A stretch of DNA of 64,000 nt. It comes from Paracoccus xiamenensis (GTDB lineage Bacteria; Pseudomonadota; Alphaproteobacteria; Rhodobacterales; Rhodobacteraceae). Made by a program: the position numbers and the translations under genes. Below the pieces are notes generated by a model. The model searched no databases. It was not told the origin of the DNA and was given only the letters and a program-made list of their open reading frames with translations. The stretch lies in the NCBI RefSeq assembly GCF_011308835.1, contig NZ_JAAOHY010000002.1, forward strand, positions 124,001 through 188,000. Reading direction: 5' to 3'. Below, piece after piece: positions 1-8,479 of this stretch (within the stretch, counting starts at the first letter, position 1; every line of letters begins with the position of its first letter).

Positions 1-1472
1 CGGGCGGCGATGTTGCAGAATCGCGGCTTTGGCAAGACGCGGACGGTCATGCCGCGCAGGCTGCACTGGCGCATCTGGCCGATCACGCCGGTCGCGCCCA
101 GCCGATGGGGCCGGGCGATTTTTCCGATCTGATCCATAACCAGCTGTCCGCCCATGCTGTCCGCGCCAGAGACCGCGGTCACCCGCTGATCCGCGCCTGT
201 GGCCCGCGTGAGGCCCGGACCGAGGCGAACATCTCTGACGGGGCCGTCGTGATCCTTGCCGGGTTGAACGAAGGCGGCTGGCCGCAGGCGCTGCCGCCCG
301 ATCCGTGGCTGTCGCGGGCGATGCGCACGCAGGCCGGGCTGAACCTGCCCGAACGGCAGATCGGCCTGTCGGCGCATGACTTTCAGCAGGCCATCGCCGC
401 GCCGCAGGTGGTGCTAAGCCGCGCCCGTCGCGACGCCGATGCTGAAACGATCCCCTCGCGCTGGTTGAACCGATTGACGAACCTGATGTCGGGCCTGCCC
501 GAACGCGGCGGCCCGCAGGCGCTGGCCGCCATGCGCCTGCGCGGCGCGCATTGGCTGGGTATCGCCCGGCAACTGGCGCAGCCGCGCTTCCGCACCGATC
601 CCGCACCCCGGCCGGCACCGATCCCGCCCGGGCCTGCTTTCGATGCGATCTCGGTCACGCAGGTGAAGACGCTGATCCGCGATCCTTATGCGATCTATGC
701 CGGCAAGGTGCTGGGGCTGCGGCCGCTTGACCCGCTGCGCCCCGAACCCGGCGCGGCCCTGCGTGGGCAGGTGCTGCACAAGGTCTCGGAACGGCTTCTG
801 ACCCCGCCCCCTGCGCCCGATACGCCGGTCGAGGCATTGCGCGACCGCTTCCTGACCATCACCAGCGAGGTTCTGGCCGAGGATGTCCCCTGGCCCGCCG
901 CCCGCGCCTTCTGGCAGGCCCGGATGGAACGCATCGCCACCCAGATCGCCCGTGACGAGGTCCGCCGCCTGCAATCCGGTCGCCCGCTGGTGGTCGAGGC
1001 CACGCATAGCCTGCCGGTGCCGGGGCTGGACCTGAAACTGACCGCCAAGCCCGACCGCATCGACCGGCTGGGCGAAGGGGCGGCGGCGCATGTCTATGAT
1101 TACAAATCCGGCAAGCCACCCAGCGACAAGGAAATGGAACATTTCGACAAGCAGCTGATGCTGGAGGCCGCGATGGTTGAAAAGGGCGCCTTTCCGGCGT
1201 TGGGGCCGCTTGGCGTGGGCGGCATCAGCTATATCCAGCTGGGTGGCGAGGGCGCGACGTTTTCGCGCAAATTCAGCCCAGAGGCAGCCGAGGAAACCTG
1301 GCAGAAATTCATCCTTCTCGCGCGCCATTACCTGCGTCACGGGCGCGGTTTCACCGCCCGCCGGGCGCTGCAAAAGGCGGGCGATGCCAGCGATTACGAC
1401 CACCTCTCGCGCTTTGGCGAATGGGGGGCGGGGGATGCGCCGGTGAAGATCAAGGTGGGCGATCATGGCTGA
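1..1472 (+). CDS. addB: Double-strand break repair protein AddB, C-terminal part
   Basis: Partial gene: the frame is open to the left edge with no start, so the N-terminal helicase-like half is missing. AddB pairs with AddA to resect double-strand DNA ends for RecA loading. The visible C-terminal part carries the RecB-type PD-(D/E)XK nuclease signature: a G-x3-H element (RGQVLHKVSERL), then VYDYKSGK, then the Q of DKQLMLEA. I see no C-terminal cysteine cluster, so the Fe-S staple of Bacillus AddB is absent, as I expect for alphaproteobacterial AddB. The stop overlaps the addA start by 8 bases, so the two are translationally coupled. Confidence 0.92.
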   Translation, partial: GGDVAESRLWQDADGHAAQAALAHLADHAGRAQPMGPGDFSDLIHNQLSAHAVRARDRGHPLIRACGPREARTEANISDGAVVILAGLNEGGWPQALPPDPWLSRAMRTQAGLNLPERQIGLSAHDFQQAIAAPQVVLSRARRDADAETIPSRWLNRLTNLMSGLPERGGPQALAAMRLRGAHWLGIARQLAQPRFRTDPAPRPAPIPPGPAFDAISVTQVKTLIRDPYAIYAGKVLGLRPLDPLRPEPGAALRGQVLHKVSERLLTPPPAPDTPVEALRDRFLTITSEVLAEDVPWPAARAFWQARMERIATQIARDEVRRLQSGRPLVVEATHSLPVPGLDLKLTAKPDRIDRLGEGAAAHVYDYKSGKPPSDKEMEHFDKQLMLEAAMVEKGAFPALGPLGVGGISYIQLGGEGATFSRKFSPEAAEETWQKFILLARHYLRHGRGFTARRALQKAGDASDYDHLSRFGEWGAGDAPVKIKVGDHG

Positions 1473-4400
1473 GGCCCCGAACCCCGCCACCCTGCGCCAG
1501 ATCACGGCAGCCGATCCGGGGCGTTCGACCTGGCTGACGGCCAATGCGGGTTCCGGCAAGACGCGGGTGCTGACCGACCGCGTGGCGCGGTTGCTGCTGG
1601 CCGGCACGCGCCCCGAACGGGTGCTGTGCCTGACCTATACGAAGGCCGCCGCGACCGAGATGCAGAACCGCCTGCTGGGTCGGCTGGGCGAATGGGCGAT
1701 GCTGCCAGACGCGCCCCTGCGCGCGGCGCTGGAAAAGCTGGGTGCCGGTGGCGATGCCGATCTGTCCGCCGCGCGCCGCCTGTTCGCGCAGGCGATCGAG
1801 ACGCCGGGCGGGCTGAAGGTGCAGACCATCCACAGCTTCTGCGCCTCGCTTCTGCGCCGCTTCCCGCTGGAGGCCGGCGTTCCGCATGGCTTCACCGAGC
1901 TGGACGACCGCAGCGCTTCCCTGCTGCGCGCCGATGTGCTGGAGGAGATGGCCGAGGAAAACCTGCCCGAGATGGCCGACCTGACCGGCATCCATTCGGG
2001 CGAGCGGCTGGACAGCCTGCTGGCGCAGGCCACGCGGGATTTTGACGCCGATCCCGACGGGGCAGAGATCTGGCGCGCGGCGGGGCTGCCCGCCGGCTTT
2101 TCCGAAGCGGATCTGCTGGCGCAGGTCTTTGACGGGACCGAAGCGCGCTGGATGGGGCCGCTGACGTTGGCGCTGAGCACTGGCGGCAAGACGGATAACG
2201 ACCTGGCGGTGAAGCTGGGCCGGGTGAACTGGGACGCGCCCGACATGGCGGCGCTGGCGGTTCTGGAAGGGGCGCTTCTGTTCGGCGGCACAGCCAAGGA
2301 TCCTTTCGGTCCGAAGATCGACAAGATCCCGACCAAGGCCCTGCGCGAGGGCGCCTGCGCCGAACAGATCGACGACCTCAACGACCTGATGACACGCGTG
2401 GCTCAGGCGCGGCCCCGTCGTGTGGCGCTGGATTTTGTGACCCGCACGCTGGCGCTGCGCCGCTTTGCCCGTGCCTTCGCGGCGCGCTATCAGGCGCGTA
2501 AATCCGCCGCCGGCTGGCTGGATTTCGACGATCTGATTACCCGCGCGGCGGCACTTTTGTCCGATGCGGCCATGGCGCAATGGGTGCTGTTCCGGCTTGA
2601 TGGCGGGATCGACCACATCCTTGTCGACGAGGCGCAGGACACCTCGCCCGAACAATGGCGCGTGATCGAGCGGCTGACGGCGGAATTCACCGCCGGTACC
2701 TCGGACCGGGTGCGGACGCTGTTCGTGGTTGGCGACCCGAAGCAGTCGATCTATTCCTTTCAGGGCGCCGATATCGCCGTCTTCGAATCCCGCCGCGCGC
2801 AATTTGGTGCGGCCTTCGCCGCCGTCGAACAGCCGATGCAGCAGCTGGATCTTGAACACTCGTTCCGGTCCTCGCCCGCGATTCTGCGGGCCGTTGACGC
2901 CAGCTTTGCCGGTGAGGCCGGGCGCGGTCTGGGGCAAGACAGCCTGCACCGCGCCTTTCACGACAGCCGCCCGGGCCGGGTCGATCTGTGGCCGGTGGTC
3001 GAAACCCCGGACTCGCCCGAGGAAACCGCGTGGGAGGATCCGGTCGACCAGCTTGCACCCGATGCCGCGCCGACCCGGCTGGCCGAAGAAATTGCCCGCC
3101 AGATCAAGGTGATGCTGGACCCGGAAACGGGTGCCTCGATCATCACCCGTGACGGCCACGCGCGGCGGATCCATGCGGGCGACGTGCTGATTTTGGTGCA
3201 GGGGCGACGCTCGGCCCTGTTTGGGGAAATCATCCGGGCGCTGAAGGCGGCGGGGCTGCCGGTCGCCGGTGCTGACCGGCTGAAGCTGGCTGCCGAGCTG
3301 GCGGTCAAGGACATCCGCGCGGCGCTGAATTTCCTGGCCACGCCCGAAGACGACCTGTCGCTGGCGGCGCTGCTGCGTTCGCCCCTGATCGGGCTGGACG
3401 AAGACGCGCTGTTCCGGCTGGCCCATGGCCGCAAGCGTGGCGAATATCTGTGGACGCGGTTGCGCAATTCGGACCACGCAGAAGCGCGGGCGCTGCTGGG
3501 CGATCTGATCGACAATGCGATGCTGCGGCCTTTCGATCTGATCTCTCGCCTGCTGAACCGACATGGCGGGCGGGAAAAGCTGTTGGCCCGGCTGGGACCA
3601 GAGGCCGAGGACGGCATCGACGAATTGCTGACACAGGCGCTGGCATATGAGCGGACCGAGGTGCCTTCGCTGACCGGCTTTCTGGTCTGGCTGTCCGCCG
3701 ATGATGTCGAGGTGCGCCGCCAGCCCGGCTCGGGCGCGGGGCTGATCCGGGTGATGACGGTCCACGGCTCGAAGGGGTTGGAAAGCCCGGTGGTGATCCT
3801 GCCTGACACCCACAAGCGGCAGGCCTTCCGCCCGCCCGAGGTGCTGCGCCCCAAGGACGCGGCGCCGATGCTGTCGGGGCGTGCCGACAGCCGCCCCGAT
3901 TTCGCGCAGGAGGCGGTAGACGACGCCGCGCGGCTGAATGACGAGGAGCGCAAGCGCCTGCTTTACGTCGCCATGACACGGGCCGAAAGCTGGCTGATCG
4001 TGGCCGCCGCCGGCGATCCGGGCGATGCCGGCGAAAGCTGGTATGCGACGATCCGCGACGGGCTGGCGGCCAGCGGGTTGGATCGTCAGGACCTTGAGGG
4101 CGGGCTTGGCCCGGTGGCACGCTATGGCTTTGGCGAATGGCCGGATGTGGCAGCCGAGGCCCGGCCGGTGCCGCCGCCTGCGCCCGATGCGCCGTGGCTG
4201 TGGACCGATCCGCCGCCGGCCCGGCCGCGCGCGCTGCCGCTGACGGCCTCGGCACTGGGCGGGGCCAAGGCGTTGCCGGGCGTGGACGGCGACGACCCGG
4301 AAACCGCGATGCTTTTCGGCACCCGGCTGCATCTGCTGCTGGAACAGCTGCCGGATGTCCCGCGCGCAGACTGGCCAGGCCGCGCCCGCGACCTGCTGGC

Positions 4401-4842
4401 CGGGGGAGAGGGCGGTCTGCCGGATGCGCAGATGTTGGCCGCACTGACCGAGGCCGCTGCCTCGGTCCTTGACGCGCCGGATCTGGCGCAGGTCTTTGCC
4501 CCGCCCGAAGGGGCGACGGTGCTGACCGAGGTCGAACTTTCCGCCGATCTGCCCGGCATCGGGCTGATGCACGGCATTGTCGACCGGCTGATCGTGGCGC
4601 CGGATCGGGTGATTGTCATCGACTATAAAACCAACGCCACCCTGCCCGCCACGCCTGATGAGGTGCCGAGCGGCATCCTGCGGCAGATGGCGGCTTACCG
4701 TGCGGCGATGGCAGGCATTTATCCGGGTCGGGCCGTGGAAACGGCGGTGCTGTGGACGGCGGCGCGTCAGCTGATGTGGCTGCCCGACGCCGTGCTGGAC
4801 GGTGCCATGGCTGCCCTTGACCCAAGGCCGCACCGCCCCTAG
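1465..4842 (+). CDS. addA: Double-strand break repair helicase AddA
   Basis: ATP-driven UvrD/Rep-type helicase-nuclease, the partner of AddB in end resection. The 1125-residue product starts with a Walker A motif (ANAGSGKTRVLTDR), has the helicase motif II DEAQDTSPEQW, GDPKQSIYSFQGAD (motif III), a motif V/VI region (TVHGSKGLE; LYVAMTRAES), and ends with a RecB-like nuclease domain (FGTRLHLLLEQL and VIDYKTN). Order and length fit full-length alphaproteobacterial AddA. The start overlaps addB by 8 bases. The 55-base gap to trxA has no obvious terminator. Confidence 0.95.
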   Translation: MAEAPNPATLRQITAADPGRSTWLTANAGSGKTRVLTDRVARLLLAGTRPERVLCLTYTKAAATEMQNRLLGRLGEWAMLPDAPLRAALEKLGAGGDADLSAARRLFAQAIETPGGLKVQTIHSFCASLLRRFPLEAGVPHGFTELDDRSASLLRADVLEEMAEENLPEMADLTGIHSGERLDSLLAQATRDFDADPDGAEIWRAAGLPAGFSEADLLAQVFDGTEARWMGPLTLALSTGGKTDNDLAVKLGRVNWDAPDMAALAVLEGALLFGGTAKDPFGPKIDKIPTKALREGACAEQIDDLNDLMTRVAQARPRRVALDFVTRTLALRRFARAFAARYQARKSAAGWLDFDDLITRAAALLSDAAMAQWVLFRLDGGIDHILVDEAQDTSPEQWRVIERLTAEFTAGTSDRVRTLFVVGDPKQSIYSFQGADIAVFESRRAQFGAAFAAVEQPMQQLDLEHSFRSSPAILRAVDASFAGEAGRGLGQDSLHRAFHDSRPGRVDLWPVVETPDSPEETAWEDPVDQLAPDAAPTRLAEEIARQIKVMLDPETGASIITRDGHARRIHAGDVLILVQGRRSALFGEIIRALKAAGLPVAGADRLKLAAELAVKDIRAALNFLATPEDDLSLAALLRSPLIGLDEDALFRLAHGRKRGEYLWTRLRNSDHAEARALLGDLIDNAMLRPFDLISRLLNRHGGREKLLARLGPEAEDGIDELLTQALAYERTEVPSLTGFLVWLSADDVEVRRQPGSGAGLIRVMTVHGSKGLESPVVILPDTHKRQAFRPPEVLRPKDAAPMLSGRADSRPDFAQEAVDDAARLNDEERKRLLYVAMTRAESWLIVAAAGDPGDAGESWYATIRDGLAASGLDRQDLEGGLGPVARYGFGEWPDVAAEARPVPPPAPDAPWLWTDPPPARPRALPLTASALGGAKALPGVDGDDPETAMLFGTRLHLLLEQLPDVPRADWPGRARDLLAGGEGGLPDAQMLAALTEAAASVLDAPDLAQVFAPPEGATVLTEVELSADLPGIGLMHGIVDRLIVAPDRVIVIDYKTNATLPATPDEVPSGILRQMAAYRAAMAGIYPGRAVETAVLWTAARQLMWLPDAVLDGAMAALDPRPHRP

Positions 4843-4897
4843 CTGTTAACCGAAGCCCATTCCGCCGGCACGTCCGGCCGTATTCAGGAGAATCCGC

Positions 4898-5218
4898 ATG
4901 GCCACTCAACCCGTTTCGGACGCACAGTTCGACGCCGAGGTCGTGAAGTCCGACACCCCCGTCATCGTCGATTTCTGGGCAGAATGGTGCGGCCCGTGCA
5001 AGCAGATCGGCCCGTCGCTGGAAGAGCTGTCGGATGAATATGCCGGCAAGGTGAAGATCGTGAAGGTGAACGTGGACGAGAACCCAGAAAGCCCCGCCGC
5101 CCTTGGCGTGCGCGGCATCCCGGCGCTGTTCATGTTCAAGGACGGCAAGGTCGTATCCAACAAGATCGGCGCGGCACCGAAAGCCGCGCTGAAGGCCTGG
5201 ATCGACGAGAACGTCTGA
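4898..5218 (+). CDS. trxA: Thioredoxin TrxA
   Basis: Cytoplasmic dithiol reductant, 106 residues, with the canonical WCGPC active site (Cys31 and Cys34), the cis-proline segment GIPALFMF and no signal peptide. An AGGAG ribosome binding site lies 7 bases before the ATG. Linkage behind addBA is common in this family. A strong hairpin with a T-run follows 20 bases after the stop, so the transcript probably ends there. Confidence 0.97.
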   Translation: MATQPVSDAQFDAEVVKSDTPVIVDFWAEWCGPCKQIGPSLEELSDEYAGKVKIVKVNVDENPESPAALGVRGIPALFMFKDGKVVSNKIGAAPKAALKAWIDENV

Positions 5219-5237
5219 TTCCGGCGCGAAGCCATCG

Positions 5238-5272
5238 GGGGCGGTTGGTCAGATCGGCCAGCCGCCCTTTTT
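5238..5272 (+). terminator. Rho-independent terminator after trxA
   Basis: A ten-pair stem (GGGCGGTTGG with CCAGCCGCCC, one G-T pair) is followed by TTTTT. It overlaps the last codons of the convergent gene on the minus strand. Confidence 0.75.
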
Positions 5273-6136
5273 CATGGCCTTGAGGATGCGTTCTTCGGCA
5301 TAGGGCGCCATGGCATCGATGGCTTGTTCGTGCAGGCGCCAATACAGGTATTTGGCGTAGTCCGCCTTGTGGGCGGGGACGTAATCCAGCGCCTCGTCCA
5401 CGCCCATATCGGCCACGTTCACGGCGATATGGTGCAAGTCGCTCTGACCGAACAGAACCACCGGCCGGGCCAGCAGATAGGCATCCATCGCCACCGAACT
5501 GTTCTGAGCCGCGACATATTCCGCGCCAGCCAGCAGCGCCCGGCTGTCGCCGCCGATGGTCAGGTTGGGGAACTGATGCGCCAATGCCTCAAGGGCCGCA
5601 ATCTCCTCGGGCTGGTAGGTTTCGTTCGGATGCAGCGTGGCGATGCAGCGCTTTGCAGTGCGGGCGACAGCGGCGACCATCTCGACCGGGCTGATCGTTT
5701 GGAACGAACGGGTCTCGGTCAATTGGCCCTGCAAAGGGATGAGGACGTGGCGCGGCTCGGTCGGGGTCAGGCCCGGCATGATGCGCTGGCGCAGCTTGTG
5801 GATGAAACGGCGGGCATCGGGCCCGTCAATCTGGCCGGGACGGAATTTCGCCCCCGCGACCGGCCAACGCCAGCGCTGCGGAACGGTTTCGATATGCCAA
5901 TAGGGATAGTAATAGCAGCGCCGGAAGACCTTGGTGCGGCGATGCAGCGGCCCGCTCATGTGGTGCAGCGCAAAATGTCCCGGCGCGGGCGGATCGGCCG
6001 TTTCAGGCAGGATCTGCACCTGCCAGCCCTTGCTCTCGGCAGCGGCGCGGACGCGGTTGATGAAGTTGAAATGACCCGATTCCGTGCGGGCCCGCATCGG
6101 GTCGTCCAGATGAATCTGAAGGGTCATCTCGTTCAT
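5249..6136 (-). CDS. Putative capsule-polysaccharide (KpsS/KpsC-like) protein
   Basis: 295 residues, no signal peptide or membrane segment. The C-terminal half has features seen in KpsS/KpsC-type capsule glycosyltransferases: IPLQGQL, a later LHPNE, and NSSVAMDAYLLARPVVLFG, which resembles the nucleotide-sugar-binding end of those folds. This suggests a role with a surface or secreted glycan, but no other capsule gene is nearby and the substrate cannot be named. It converges with trxA and shares its terminator region. The family call is by motif resemblance only. Confidence 0.55.
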   Translation of the reverse strand: MNEMTLQIHLDDPMRARTESGHFNFINRVRAAAESKGWQVQILPETADPPAPGHFALHHMSGPLHRRTKVFRRCYYYPYWHIETVPQRWRWPVAGAKFRPGQIDGPDARRFIHKLRQRIMPGLTPTEPRHVLIPLQGQLTETRSFQTISPVEMVAAVARTAKRCIATLHPNETYQPEEIAALEALAHQFPNLTIGGDSRALLAGAEYVAAQNSSVAMDAYLLARPVVLFGQSDLHHIAVNVADMGVDEALDYVPAHKADYAKYLYWRLHEQAIDAMAPYAEERILKAMKKGGWPI

Positions 6137-6226
6137 GCCGGCAAGCTAAGATGAGGCGCGTCGCGCCGCAATGGCTTGCGACACCGCAGGGCCGCGCCTA
6201 TCTGACCTGCAACGAAGGAGAGTTTC

Positions 6227-6784
6227 ATGGCTGACGACAAGTTTCCTGGCTGGCATGGCACCACGATCCTTGCGGTCAAGCGCGGCGGCAAGGTCGTCGT
6301 CGCGGGCGACGGGCAGGTCAGTGTCGGGCAGACGGTGATGAAAGGCACGGCGCGCAAGGTGCGCCGCCTGTCGCCCGGCGGACGCGACGTGGTGGTGGGG
6401 TTTGCCGGCTCGACCGCCGACGCGTTCACCTTGCTGGAGCGTCTGGAAAAGAAGCTGGAAGCCGCACCCGGCCAGTTGCAGCGCGCCTGTGTCGAGCTGG
6501 CGAAGGACTGGCGGACTGACAAGTATCTGCGCAATCTGGAGGCGATGCTGATCGTCACCGACGGCGCGCAAATCTATGTCGTGACCGGGGCCGGCGACGT
6601 GCTGGAACCGGAACATGACGTGGCTGCCATCGGATCGGGCGGGAATTTTGCGCTGGCGGCGGCGCGTGGGCTGCTGGAAAGCGATCTGGATGCCGAAGGC
6701 GTGGCCCGCAAGGCGATGGCGATCGCGTCCGATATTTGCGTCTATACGAATGGCAATCTGACGGTCGAAGTTCTGGGCGCGTAG
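6227..6784 (+). CDS. hslV: ATP-dependent protease subunit HslV
   Basis: Proteasome-like peptidase of the HslVU (ClpQY) complex, 185 residues. The catalytic N-terminal threonine follows HG in the [10 protein letters not shown] segment (Thr12), exposed after removal of an 11-residue leader. The conserved [12 protein letters not shown] and [12 protein letters not shown] segments are present. A GAAGGAGAG ribosome site precedes the ATG. The partner gene hslU follows after 72 bases holding a leader repeat. Confidence 0.97.
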   Translation: MADDKFPGWHGTTILAVKRGGKVVVAGDGQVSVGQTVMKGTARKVRRLSPGGRDVVVGFAGSTADAFTLLERLEKKLEAAPGQLQRACVELAKDWRTDKYLRNLEAMLIVTDGAQIYVVTGAGDVLEPEHDVAAIGSGGNFALAAARGLLESDLDAEGVARKAMAIASDICVYTNGNLTVEVLGA

Positions 6785-6788
6785 GCAA

Positions 6789-6848
6789 GGGGGCTTTGCC
6801 CCCGTCGCCTGAAGGCGACTCCCCCAGGATATTTTCCCCAGAATGAAA
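6789..6848 (+). repeat. Leader repeat, copy 1 (before hslU)
   Basis: The stretch reads a palindrome (GGGGGCTTTGCCCCC), a second hairpin (GTCGCC-TGAA-GGCGAC), then CCCCCAGGATATTT, three free bases and CCAGAATGAA. The same parts recur in inverted orientation at 18660-18705, again just before a start codon and reading toward it. The middle hairpin at 6804-6819 is absent from the second copy, where GGAA replaces it. Confidence 0.85.
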
Positions 6849-6856
6849 GAGAGAGC

Positions 6857-8161
6857 ATGACCGACCTGACCCCCCGCGAAATCGTGTCCGAGCTGGATCG
6901 CTTTATCATCGGCCAGAAAGACGCCAAGCGCGCGGTGGCTGTTGCGCTGCGCAATCGCTGGCGGCGGCGGCAGTTGGCCGATGATCTGCGTGACGAGGTT
7001 TATCCGAAGAACATCCTGATGATCGGGCCGACCGGCGTCGGCAAGACCGAGATCAGCCGCCGTCTGGCCAAGCTGGCCCAGGCGCCCTTCGTCAAGGTCG
7101 AGGCGACCAAGTTCACCGAGGTCGGCTATGTCGGGCGGGATGTGGAACAGATCATCCGTGACCTGGCCGACGCTGCCATGGTCGAGACGCGTGAGCGGAT
7201 GCGCGAACAGGTCAAGGCCCGTGCCCATCAGGCGGCAGAGGACCGGGTGATCGCGGTTCTGGCCGGTGAGGGCGCGCGCGATCAGACCCGCGCCATGTTC
7301 CGCGACAAGCTGAAGCGGGGCGAGCTGGACAACACGATGATCGAGATCGAGCTTCAGGACACCTCGAACCCCCTGGGAATGCTGGACATGCCGGGCGGTC
7401 AGCCGGGCGGAATGGGGATGATGGATCTTTCGGGTCTGATGAAGGCCTTTGGCGGCCGGAAGGTGAAGCGCAAGGTCACCGTATCCGAAAGCTATGACCT
7501 GCTGATCGCAGAGGAGGCCGACAAGCTGCTGGATGACGAGGCGGTGAAGGCGGCCGCGCTGGACGGGGTGCAGCAGAACGGCATCGTCTTCATCGACGAG
7601 ATCGACAAAGTTTGCGCCCGCGCCGATGCGCGCGGGGCCGATGTCAGCCGCGAAGGTGTGCAGCGCGATCTGCTGCCGCTGATCGAGGGCACCACGGTCG
7701 GGACGAAATACGGGCCGGTGAAGACCGATCACATCCTGTTCATTGCCTCGGGCGCGTTCCATGTTGCCAAGCCTTCGGACCTGCTGCCGGAACTGCAGGG
7801 GCGCTTGCCGATCAGGGTCGAGTTGCGTGCCCTGACCGAGGAGGATTTTGTCCGTATCCTGACCGAGACGGACAACGCCCTGACCCGGCAATATACCGCC
7901 CTGATGGGGACCGAAGGCGTGGTTGTCGAATTTGCCGAGGACGGCATTGCCGCATTGGCGCGAATTGCGGCCGAGGTGAATGGCAGCATCGAGAATATCG
8001 GCGCCCGCCGCCTGTATACCGTGATCGAGCGGGTGTTCGAGGAACTGTCTTTTTCGGCCCCCGACCGTGAGGGCGACCGGGTTACGGTCGATGCGGCCTT
8101 TGTCGAGACACATCTGGGCGATCTGTCGCGGTCTGCGGACCTGTCACGCTACGTGTTGTGA
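6857..8161 (+). CDS. hslU: ATP-dependent protease ATPase subunit HslU
   Basis: AAA+ unfoldase that feeds substrates into HslV, 434 residues. It has Walker A ([10 protein letters not shown]), the [14 protein letters not shown] segment, Walker B ([11 protein letters not shown]), a variable I-domain around residues 110-220 including a Gly/Met-rich [15 protein letters not shown] stretch, and the family C-terminus DLSRYVL that docks in HslV. Length is normal. Start follows an AGAGAG purine run. Confidence 0.97.
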   Translation: MTDLTPREIVSELDRFIIGQKDAKRAVAVALRNRWRRRQLADDLRDEVYPKNILMIGPTGVGKTEISRRLAKLAQAPFVKVEATKFTEVGYVGRDVEQIIRDLADAAMVETRERMREQVKARAHQAAEDRVIAVLAGEGARDQTRAMFRDKLKRGELDNTMIEIELQDTSNPLGMLDMPGGQPGGMGMMDLSGLMKAFGGRKVKRKVTVSESYDLLIAEEADKLLDDEAVKAAALDGVQQNGIVFIDEIDKVCARADARGADVSREGVQRDLLPLIEGTTVGTKYGPVKTDHILFIASGAFHVAKPSDLLPELQGRLPIRVELRALTEEDFVRILTETDNALTRQYTALMGTEGVVVEFAEDGIAALARIAAEVNGSIENIGARRLYTVIERVFEELSFSAPDREGDRVTVDAAFVETHLGDLSRSADLSRYVL

Positions 8162-8196
8162 TGTGAATCACCGGCCATAACCGGTCGAACGCAGCG

Positions 8197-8234
8197 GCCC
8201 GCATCCGGAATTGGAACCGGGTGCGGGCTGCTTT
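8197..8234 (+). terminator. Probable terminator after hslU
   Basis: GCCCGCATCCGG pairs with CCGGGTGCGGGC (12 pairs, one G-T) across an 8-base loop, followed by TGCTTTCGTT. The T-run is short, so strength is uncertain. Confidence 0.5.
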
Positions 8235-8272
8235 CGTTAGGGACTAATGGCAAGGAAAATACGAGACGTCTT

Positions 8273-8476
8273 ATGGCTTTCAACATGTTCTCTGGCCTGA
8301 TCGGCCTCATCATTTTTGCGCTGGATGTCTGGGCGATCGCGCAGATTATCAATTCACGCGCAGAAACCACGCCGAAAATCATCTGGATTGCCGTCGTGGC
8401 CCTGCTGCCCGTTGTGGGCCTGGTGGCCTGGTACTTGGCCGGACCGAAATCCGATCTGCGACTGCCGCCCAGTTAA
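8273..8476 (+). CDS. Small two-helix membrane protein, PLDc_N type
   Basis: 67 residues with two hydrophobic helices separated by a short charged loop (NSRAETTPK), and the LPVVGLVAWYLAGPK end typical of the phospholipase D N-terminal (PLDc_N) small-protein family. No catalytic domain is attached. It likely sits in the inner membrane, and its role is unknown. It ends 3 bases before the convergent PAS gene. Its own promoter must lie in the 111 bases after hslU. Confidence 0.8.
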   Translation: MAFNMFSGLIGLIIFALDVWAIAQIINSRAETTPKIIWIAVVALLPVVGLVAWYLAGPKSDLRLPPS

Positions 8477-8479
8477 GCG

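Noticed and set aside
1450..4833. Antisense reading frame as long as addA (about 1127 codons)
   Set aside because: Third-position GC bias leaves the opposite strand open. No family motif, no ribosome site, and it mirrors addA exactly.
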